NCBI RefSeq assembly: GCF_900113945.1
Contig: NZ_FORG01000008.1
Span: 71,739 to 135,738 of the forward strand
From: Xenorhabdus mauleonii
GTDB taxonomy: Bacteria > Pseudomonadota > Gammaproteobacteria > Enterobacterales > Enterobacteriaceae
Direction of reading: 5' to 3'
DNA length: 64,000 bases
Shown here: positions 57,776 to 64,000 of the stretch, in pieces
Numbering within the stretch: the stretch's first letter is position 1
Layout: each line of letters opens with the position of its first letter
Position numbers and translations under genes: made by a program
Notes under the pieces: generated by a model
Database searches by the model: none
What the model was told of the DNA's origin: nothing
What the model saw: the letters and a program-made list of their open reading frames with translations, nothing else

Positions 57776-58110
57776 TATCAGTATTTTTTCGCAAGAAATT
57801 AATGATAATTATACGCGTCGTACTTCAAGGTGCATGTATTATCATCCCGCGACGCGGGATGATAATGCGTTGCTTCCTGAAACTTGGAGTTAATAGGGTA
57901 TAAAACATAATAACTCAGAGGCTTTCCTGGATAACCAATATAATCCTGGGTGGCCTCATAATTAAAGTTATTAACTTATGATCTTTTAATTATTACAAGT
58001 TTCATTGTAAATAAATTAAGTCATGGTTTTAACACAATAATAATTTTTATTGCCCTATAATTGGTATTCATTTATGGAGTTTTTAAATAATCGTTGCAAG
58101 AGGTGTTTTT
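57776..58110. other. Intergenic region between the propeller genes
   Basis: 335 bp holding the 93-bp repeat, then AT-rich DNA with a ribosome-binding region (AATCGTTGCAAGAGGTG) that parallels the leader of copy 1. No gene is seen. Confidence 0.45.
57810..57902 (-). repeat. 93-bp palindromic MITE/REP-like element, copy 2
   Basis: It is the reverse complement of the element at 911-1003 with about three mismatches; its hairpin has arms ATTATCATCCCGCG and CGCGGGATGATAAT around one central base. It lies between the two propeller genes, 35 bp after the first one's stop. Confidence 0.88.
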
Positions 58111-59403
58111 ATGAATAATTTTAATAATACATTACTAATAGCGCCTAAACTTATGCAGGCAGATAGCTCTGGTGTGATTAATATAGAAGACATGAAATCA
58201 ACGGAGCAGAAATTTATAGTCATGGAAGTGAATCGATACCTTGACTTTCAGGTTGGGGACGAAATAATTGGGTATCTTAGAAATAATAATAATGATGAAA
58301 TAAAAAGCATCCCTAACGTCATTGTGCCAGATGATGAAGGGAATTTTAGTGTGCTTATCTATTTTCATATAGAGGATATAAAGCATCTTGGTCATTGGAA
58401 CGCTTCTTATGAGGTGACAAAATTAAATAGTGAAAAACTTACCTCAAATGCAACCGATGTCAACTTCAGGATTGCTGGTCATTGCCCGCCAGAAGATAAT
58501 ATCTATAACATAAATATATTTTATTTTTCATCCTCTGATGAGGGATATATTTTCCGTCAGCGCCAATGTGATAAGGTAGTATCGGTTAATAAAATTTCAC
58601 CAGATGGAGTGCAAGGTGAGGATATATCAGAGGGACAGCAATGGGATCATTTTTATGATATCTTGCTTCCTTTTAAATTGGGTAATCAACAGTATGTTTT
58701 TGGACTGAAAAAGAATGTTATCAATGCACCTCAAATTGTACCAAAGTCTTATTGGATGATAGCTAAATTAAGTAATCACGGATTTAAGGATGTAGTGAAT
58801 AGTGGCCATTGGGAAAATCCGTATGATGCTGGTTTTACCTATGAGATAGATAATAAGCAATTTATTTATCTTCATAGCAGTAATAAAGATAAAGATGGTA
58901 AATACCCTTACGTTATTCGAGAATTAGAACAAACTGGTAATATGGGAAAAATAACGGCTTCTGGTCATTGGGACTTTTTCTATGCCCCAACGTACGCTTT
59001 TACAGCGAAAGATCAAGTATATCTTTATGGGCAAGCAGAGACTGATTATAGTCTTATTAATTATAATTTAAAATCCGATGGAACTATTGGGCAATCAATC
59101 AAAAGTGGCCCTTGGCTAGAATATAACGCATCTCAGTTTACATATAGCATGGGAGGAAAACAATATACCTGCGGGCAAAATTTTGCTAATCGTATTTTTT
59201 GGATTGCGAGTATATTTGATGATGGAGAATTAAGTCAACCCAATATAACGTTGAAGGAACTTGATACAAGCTATCAATACCTGGTTCCATTGGAAATTAA
59301 AGGAAAACACTATTTTATTAGGCAAGATCAAAGCAAAGAACATTGGGTTATTCAGGAATTGAAGGAAGATGGTACATTGGGGGGAACTACAGATCAAAGA
59401 TGA
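58111..59403 (+). CDS. Two-part repeat protein, probable beta-propeller lectin-like, copy 2
   Basis: A 430-residue paralogue of the preceding gene. DNA identity is almost complete from the start through about residue 226 (ending near SNHGF), including silent positions. After that, substitutions become frequent: the fourth to sixth repeats differ at many residues (for example LGGYNYYAGQDF against MGGKQYTCGQNF), while the tail KGKHYFxxQDQSKEHWVI is conserved again. The pattern indicates recent duplication or gene conversion of the N-terminal half with a freely evolving propeller face. No partner gene follows; the next reading frame is dubious. Confidence 0.75.
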   Translation: MNNFNNTLLIAPKLMQADSSGVINIEDMKSTEQKFIVMEVNRYLDFQVGDEIIGYLRNNNNDEIKSIPNVIVPDDEGNFSVLIYFHIEDIKHLGHWNASYEVTKLNSEKLTSNATDVNFRIAGHCPPEDNIYNINIFYFSSSDEGYIFRQRQCDKVVSVNKISPDGVQGEDISEGQQWDHFYDILLPFKLGNQQYVFGLKKNVINAPQIVPKSYWMIAKLSNHGFKDVVNSGHWENPYDAGFTYEIDNKQFIYLHSSNKDKDGKYPYVIRELEQTGNMGKITASGHWDFFYAPTYAFTAKDQVYLYGQAETDYSLINYNLKSDGTIGQSIKSGPWLEYNASQFTYSMGGKQYTCGQNFANRIFWIASIFDDGELSQPNITLKELDTSYQYLVPLEIKGKHYFIRQDQSKEHWVIQELKEDGTLGGTTDQR

Positions 59404-59731
59404 TGTTGATATCTTTCCTACGAGAATGCAATGATAATTAAAGTATAATAAATGATTCCATCGTGATTTTTAAAAATTTTCATGGTGGAATATGTGCATT
59501 TTAAAACCAATTCTAATTTTGAGTGCATCATATTAAAGTGTTTTTATATCTCTGATTTTAAAATAAGAGGGAGTTATTTGGAACAACAATTAATTTTAGC
59601 AAGTAATAGTGTTTTCATTGAATTGCATGGTTTTAGTAATAAATTGATTAATATGCCTGTTCCAATATCAGCGTTTAAAACTAATCAAGGTCACTTTAAT
59701 AAGGAACAGGCGTAGGTCATTTCCCTCGAAC
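59404..59731. other. Intergenic region after propeller gene 2, holding a dubious small ORF
   Basis: A 77-codon plus-strand frame at 59482-59715 (MVEYVHFKTNSNFECII) lacks a ribosome-binding site and resembles no family I know. It could be a real hypothetical gene or AT-rich chance, so I do not call it. No terminator was seen. Confidence 0.35.
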
Positions 59732-61438
59732 TTAGGTTGACTGACAATCCTCTCCAATTTCTGCCAGCGCCTTAGATAATGTGGCGTGAAAACTCAGTTG
59801 TCCTTCTATGGGAACGATTTTGGCCCTTGCCAACGTTTTCAAAGGTTGGAAGGGGATATCACACACAATGATATACTTTTCTTTCCCCATATCTCGGACA
59901 AACCCCTGAAAAGCGTGCAGGCCGCCAGCATCCAATACAGGCACAGCATCCCATTGCATGATAATAGTTTTGTAATTTGCGCTTTTTTCTCTTAATTCAG
60001 CAAAAATACGCTCTGCGGCAGCAAAAAACAGAGGGCCAGTAATGCGCACAATGAGCAGGCTGTTCTCGTCATTTGTTAAAGAGGAAGTACTGATGCGTGT
60101 CATATTGGCAATTTTGCGCATAAATAGCAGCGAAGCCAGAACGATGCCAACGGTGATTGCAATGACCATATCAAACAGAACTGTCAACGACAGGCAGAGG
60201 AGCATAACGATAATGTCATCTTTGGGAGCCCGGCGGATTAAGTCGATAACTTTGTGAGCTTCACTCATATTCCACGCTACGATCAACAAGATTGCTGACA
60301 TCGCTGCAAGCGGCAGGTAAGAGAGCATTGGAGCCAGAACTAACAGTGTCAATAAGACGAGTAAGGAGTGGATAACAGCGGCAATCGGTGACGTTGCACC
60401 TGCGCGTACATTGGCGGCTGAACGTGCAATCGCGGCTGTGGCGGTGATCCCGCCAAAGAATGGAACCACAATATTGCCCATCCCCTGACCCATTAATTCA
60501 CTGTTGGAGTGGTGTTTTTTGCCGGTCATCCCGTCCAGAATGACTGCACATAACAGGGATTCGATCGCCCCCAGCATTGCCATCGAAAATGCCGCCGGCA
60601 GTAATGCTGAAATTGTACTCCAGCTGATGCTGAACGAGTGGGTATCAGGTAGATTCCACGGCAGGACAAATTGTGGAAGAATTGGCGGAATGCCTTGGCC
60701 TTGTGTTCCATCTGCCAGTGTATAACTGAATGATGATCCAATTGTTGCTACATCATGGCCCAGCAGGTGCATGATACCCATGATACTGGTTCCTGCAATT
60801 AACGCGGGTAAGTGACCCGGTAACTTTAATCCCAGCTTCGGCCAAAAAATCAATACCAGCAGGGTGGTTAAGCCAATCAGGGTATCACTGAATTGGAATG
60901 ATGGCAGCGCTTGAGAAAGTGCAATCACCTTATCAACATAATTCTCCGGAACGTGCTCTAGTTTCAATCCAAAGAAATTTTGCACTTGCATAGTAGCAAT
61001 GGTGATTGCGATACCAGAAGTAAATCCCAGAGTGACCGATAGGGGAATATATTCAATAAGTCGGCCTAATCGCGCTAACCCCATGAGCACTAAAATAATG
61101 CCTGACATCAGTGTTGCGATCAGCAATCCACTTAACCCAAATTGCTGTGAAACCGGATAAAGGATCACCACAAAAGCTGCAGTTGGCCCGGAAACGCTAT
61201 AACGTGACCCGCCTGTGACAGCGATAACGATACCCGCAATGGCGGCGGTGTACAGGCCATATTGCGGTGCTACACCACTGCCGATGGCCAAGGCCATTGC
61301 CAATGGAATAGCAATAATTCCCACGGTGATCCCGGCAATGATATCTTTTATAAGGCGATGAAAAGAGTAAGGTTCTCTCCAGCAGGCTTCAATAAAAGCA
61401 CTAAATGGCTGTATCCCTTTAATTTTTCTGGTGTTCAT
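59732..61438 (-). CDS. dauA: SulP-family C4-dicarboxylate transporter DauA
   Basis: A 568-residue inner-membrane SLC26/SulP transporter with about 12-14 helices starting [21 protein letters not shown], the SulP signature [30 protein letters not shown], and a C-terminal cytoplasmic STAS domain (about 440-560; [20 protein letters not shown]). E. coli DauA (YchM, 559 residues) carries succinate and other C4-dicarboxylates at acidic pH. In E. coli dauA sits between ychH and prs; here that interval has esterase genes and dauA is about 30 kb away, showing rearrangement. Confidence 0.9.
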   Translation of the reverse strand: MNTRKIKGIQPFSAFIEACWREPYSFHRLIKDIIAGITVGIIAIPLAMALAIGSGVAPQYGLYTAAIAGIVIAVTGGSRYSVSGPTAAFVVILYPVSQQFGLSGLLIATLMSGIILVLMGLARLGRLIEYIPLSVTLGFTSGIAITIATMQVQNFFGLKLEHVPENYVDKVIALSQALPSFQFSDTLIGLTTLLVLIFWPKLGLKLPGHLPALIAGTSIMGIMHLLGHDVATIGSSFSYTLADGTQGQGIPPILPQFVLPWNLPDTHSFSISWSTISALLPAAFSMAMLGAIESLLCAVILDGMTGKKHHSNSELMGQGMGNIVVPFFGGITATAAIARSAANVRAGATSPIAAVIHSLLVLLTLLVLAPMLSYLPLAAMSAILLIVAWNMSEAHKVIDLIRRAPKDDIIVMLLCLSLTVLFDMVIAITVGIVLASLLFMRKIANMTRISTSSLTNDENSLLIVRITGPLFFAAAERIFAELREKSANYKTIIMQWDAVPVLDAGGLHAFQGFVRDMGKEKYIIVCDIPFQPLKTLARAKIVPIEGQLSFHATLSKALAEIGEDCQST

Positions 61439-61701
61439 TGAAATAAAAAAACCTAGTTAAGATATGAATGATAAATTGAGAAAAATAAAGTTAGCATATC
61501 GCTTTTATCAGTACAGAAAGGTGTTATATGTCAAAAAGTTAACTAATTGCACACTAAACCGCATTATTCAGAAAAGAGGAAATAGGCCGATTGTGCCGAC
61601 AGTTATGTAAGATTCGGCAATAAATTTATATTTCATTGTCTATTATTGGAGAAAGATCGAGGGTAAAGGGATGGGAAACCTAATTGGAGGCAAGCTGGTG
61701 C

Positions 61702-62100
61702 TTACCTCACCAATATAAATAGAAAAACCAGCCCTAGTTGCAAAAATAAGCCAATAGCAGCTCGTTTCAATAATCTTAATGCTCCCTGAATGCGGTCATT
61801 TAAGGTTTTTGGCTGGGGTGTTTTATTAAAAATCAACAATAAAGCCTGATCAAACTCTGCACTCTTCTCGGGATATAAATTGAGGATCTGAAAATAGCGG
61901 CAATCAAGCCAAATGCGCCAGCAATAGTACTGGCAGCATAGGGCAAGGAGCAACGACATGGCATAATGGATTTGATGACCTGATGTGGTGATAAATATTA
62001 TTGTCGCTATAAAAGCTGCAAATACAGATAAGCCAGAGATGAAGCACCAGCTTTTCAATGTGGCAATAACGACTTTTCCTGTCATATTTTCTGATTGCAT
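61702..62100 (-). CDS. Small membrane protein in the ynbCD-like operon
   Basis: A protein of 132 residues if started at ATG 62100 (MQSENMTGKVVIATLKSWCF). It has membrane segments at about 20-40, 45-62 and the C-terminal 112-131, with a soluble middle (PEKSAEFDQALLLIF). The frame is open to 62175, but that overlaps the phosphatase by 74 bp without support. It starts one base after the phosphatase stop, so it belongs to the same operon. Family not recognised. Confidence 0.65.
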   Translation of the reverse strand: MQSENMTGKVVIATLKSWCFISGLSVFAAFIATIIFITTSGHQIHYAMSLLLALCCQYYCWRIWLDCRYFQILNLYPEKSAEFDQALLLIFNKTPQPKTLNDRIQGALRLLKRAAIGLFLQLGLVFLFILVR

Positions 62101-62101
62101 A

Positions 62102-63442
62102 TTATGTTTTCCGATATAAATAATATTCAGCCCATTGCTCAAGGGCATCCATGTGTGTTTGTCTGAAAGTAACATGTGGTCTGACTTGGCGCAGAATATC
62201 TATAACAGCAGCAAGATTATATTCTGGATGCCGTTTCAGTAACCATGCAGCGACAACCATAGCGCTGCGGGATAATCCAAGAGTGCAATGAATGAATACA
62301 CGGCCCTTTATGTGCAAATCATCCAGTGTACAAACAGCGGATTGTAAGTCTGCAGGCGTTAATGGCAGCAAGTCGAGCTGGGGTTGGCAAATATAATTGG
62401 CAGTGCGGTAAGCGTGTTTGTGCCATTCGGCTGTCATGTCAAATACACTGGTAATGCGCGTTGACTCGATTACTGACTGGTGTGGCAAACTACCGAGAAT
62501 AATGCCTTCCACAATCTGGTTATAAGGCGCGCTTTTACGTCGGAACCAAAGATAAGAAAGCCAGGCTCCTAATTGATAGGGCGCCAATACCCAGCGGGCC
62601 GAAAGTGACATTTGGCCGTTTAATTGCTTTTGAAAAATCGAACAACCTAACCCTGCATAGCCGAGAGCCAGCATCATTAATGAGATGGCGGGCCATATCA
62701 GTATCCATAAAGCACCACCTAATCCGGCAGCCGACAGCATAAATAGCAAACTACCTGCAGCATAATATCCAGCCAGTTTTCGCGCATAGCTATCTTGGCT
62801 CGGTTGCCAGTACCAACGATATGAAATAGGAAACAGATAACTGATTATCACACCCACGGCAAAGCCAGTGATGGCATCAATAAAATGATGTTGCCACGTA
62901 GTGAGAACGGACAGTGCAATTAAGGTTGACCAAATGTACAGCACTCCACGCCAATACCCGTGTAAGTGTGCGGAATAACGAAGCCAGAGTAACCACAGCA
63001 AAATAATGTGCAATGAAGGTGCTTGATTGTAGGGCAAATCAAACATGTCCAATTGGTCAAATAACCATCCGAAAATCCCCTCAGTTGCAGGCCGGGAAAA
63101 TGAAAATTTCAGCGGGAATAATAAGAAACCAGCGCAGGCGATAAGTGATGCAGCGATCAATCGCCAGCCATGTAACCACAGCTCACGGCGGCTGGTGCAA
63201 ATGAACAGGGAAATTCCATAAAAGAGATCGATACTCCAGTAAGGAATAATCGACCATGACCAAAAAGGAATATTTTGTTCCCAACTGAATGCAATAACAC
63301 CCACATCATCTCGTTGGGCGGTAAATTGATTAACCTGCCCATAAGTGAGAAAAAAGAACGATGCCAGAAAAATCAACCAAATAAAAGCTGTCAGCCATAA
63401 ACGCCGACGGCTTTCAGGGATAAATGGTATGGGTTGTTTCAT
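62102..63442 (-). CDS. ynbD: PAP2 / dual-specificity phosphatase fusion membrane protein, YnbD-like
   Basis: A 446-residue protein. The N-terminal two thirds is a multi-pass PAP2-like domain (YNQAPSLHIILLWLLWLRY and TWQHHFIDAITGFAVGV, containing the PSLH and H-x3-D PAP2 residues). The C-terminus is a dual-specificity phosphatase with HCTLGLSRS (His385, Cys386, Arg392), the canonical H-C-x5-R site. This fusion matches E. coli YnbD (430 residues), from a ynbABCD operon that also has a CDP-alcohol transferase, suggesting phospholipid-related chemistry. It is followed by a small membrane protein. Confidence 0.87.
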   Translation of the reverse strand: MKQPIPFIPESRRRLWLTAFIWLIFLASFFFLTYGQVNQFTAQRDDVGVIAFSWEQNIPFWSWSIIPYWSIDLFYGISLFICTSRRELWLHGWRLIAASLIACAGFLLFPLKFSFSRPATEGIFGWLFDQLDMFDLPYNQAPSLHIILLWLLWLRYSAHLHGYWRGVLYIWSTLIALSVLTTWQHHFIDAITGFAVGVIISYLFPISYRWYWQPSQDSYARKLAGYYAAGSLLFMLSAAGLGGALWILIWPAISLMMLALGYAGLGCSIFQKQLNGQMSLSARWVLAPYQLGAWLSYLWFRRKSAPYNQIVEGIILGSLPHQSVIESTRITSVFDMTAEWHKHAYRTANYICQPQLDLLPLTPADLQSAVCTLDDLHIKGRVFIHCTLGLSRSAMVVAAWLLKRHPEYNLAAVIDILRQVRPHVTFRQTHMDALEQWAEYYLYRKT

Positions 63443-63452
63443 TTCATTATTC

Positions 63453-64000
63453 TCAGCGCTGGACTCTCTTCGCGATAGATACGGTAAAAATGCCCCAGTT
63501 ATCAGTTAACTGATACTGCTTTTCAAAACCGGCATTTTCTACCAATGCATCTATTTCACCTTGAGTGCGCCGACGCATGACCCACGCTTGGTTTTGGCGG
63601 TGACTGGATAACACACGGGCAATCGTTTCAAGTTGTGGATGCCAAGGCTGCCCGGTATAAATCAAATAACCATTCTCTGCGATAGCATCGGCAAGCGCGG
63701 CCAGGGAATTTTTAATCAGTGAGTTATCAGGGAACAATTCATAAAGACCAGAAACAATACCGAGTGTTGGTGCAGGGGTAATGGATGCAATACTTGCTGC
63801 ATTAAACGCATCACCGATAACAAAACGAATTTTTTCTGTGAGGTTACGTTCTTCAATATAGGCTTGCCCCTGATTGACGTTAATCTCGCTGTAATCCCTT
63901 AACAAAATGGAATCCACTTTGCTGAAATCATTGATTGCATCGAGGACATAACGTCCGTGACCTGCGGCTATGTCAAGGATGCGAACCGGTTGATGTTGTT
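63453..64000 (-). CDS. ynbC: SAM-dependent methyltransferase, C-terminal part of YnbC-like protein (5' truncated)
   Basis: A coding region entering from the right edge and ending at 63453, 10 bp before ynbD. It begins in-frame at the edge with QHQPVRILDIAAGHGRYVL, a clear SAM-binding motif I, followed by IRFVIGDAFN and GLYELFPDN. E. coli YnbC is a fused alpha/beta hydrolase and methyltransferase encoded upstream of ynbD, and this fits its second half. The hydrolase half, if present, is outside the window. Confidence 0.8.
   Translation of the reverse strand, partial: QHQPVRILDIAAGHGRYVLDAINDFSKVDSILLRDYSEINVNQGQAYIEERNLTEKIRFVIGDAFNAASIASITPAPTLGIVSGLYELFPDNSLIKNSLAALADAIAENGYLIYTGQPWHPQLETIARVLSSHRQNQAWVMRRRTQGEIDALVENAGFEKQYQLTDNWGIFTVSIAKRVQR

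Noticed and set aside
59482-59715. 77-codon plus-strand frame after propeller gene 2
   Set aside because: No ribosome-binding site and no resemblance to a known family or to the propeller repeats.

Overview
The window reads as chromosome of an enteric entomopathogen of the Xenorhabdus/Photorhabdus type, most likely Xenorhabdus. Support: enterobacterial housekeeping blocks in familiar order (ychF-pth-ychH and prs-ispE-lolB // hemA-prfA-prmC-sirB1-kdsA), Xenorhabdus/Photorhabdus-style dispersed palindromic repeats, Rpn-family nuclease genes, autotransporter esterases, a giant invasin-like adhesin and a pyrrolizixenamide-type NRPS locus. No rRNA, tRNA, CRISPR array or intact insertion sequence was recognised.

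Layout. 1-0.8 kb: tail of a probable MocR-type regulator and a Ves/HutD protein. 1.4-11 kb: one inverse autotransporter of about 3179 residues with eight near-identical 99-residue Ig-like repeats. 11-15.3 kb (minus): TAXI binding protein, fused TRAP permease and L-2-hydroxyglutarate oxidase, apparently an uptake-plus-oxidation operon. 15.6-20 kb: alpha/beta hydrolase, MdaB, AraC-type regulator and a Tat-exported cytosine-deaminase-like hydrolase. 20-21.6 kb: an Rpn nuclease gene next to a tandem partial copy carrying only its 3' end. 21.9-25 kb: LprI-like protein, ychF, pth, ychH. 25.2-29.6 kb: two GDSL-esterase autotransporters. 30.4-38.2 kb: prs-ispE-lolB diverging from hemA-prfA-prmC-sirB1-kdsA.

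38.3-46.4 kb is a complete Nit1C cluster (nitB to nitH on the minus strand, divergent sigma54 activator nitA). Established work on Nit1C links it to growth on cyanide as nitrogen source. The divergent intergenic region holds a well-formed -24/-12 promoter and three copies of an inverted repeat that I propose as NitA enhancer sites. 47-55.6 kb is a bimodular NRPS (C-A-T-C-A-T-TE, Ser-type first A domain) overlapping an FAD monooxygenase, the PxaA/PxaB architecture. 56.5-59.4 kb holds twin 430-residue repeat proteins, probably beta-propellers, almost identical in their N-terminal half and diverged in the C-terminal half. 59.7-64 kb (minus): the SulP transporter DauA and a ynbC/ynbD-like operon running off the right edge.

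Items most worth follow-up: the freestanding copy of an Rpn C-terminal segment that keeps a near-perfect internal Shine-Dalgarno (resembling the intragenic Rpn-S antitoxin arrangement), the NitA enhancer array, the twin propeller genes, and the divergent second adenylation-domain code of the NRPS. All identifications come from reading the sequence by eye; no database search was run.
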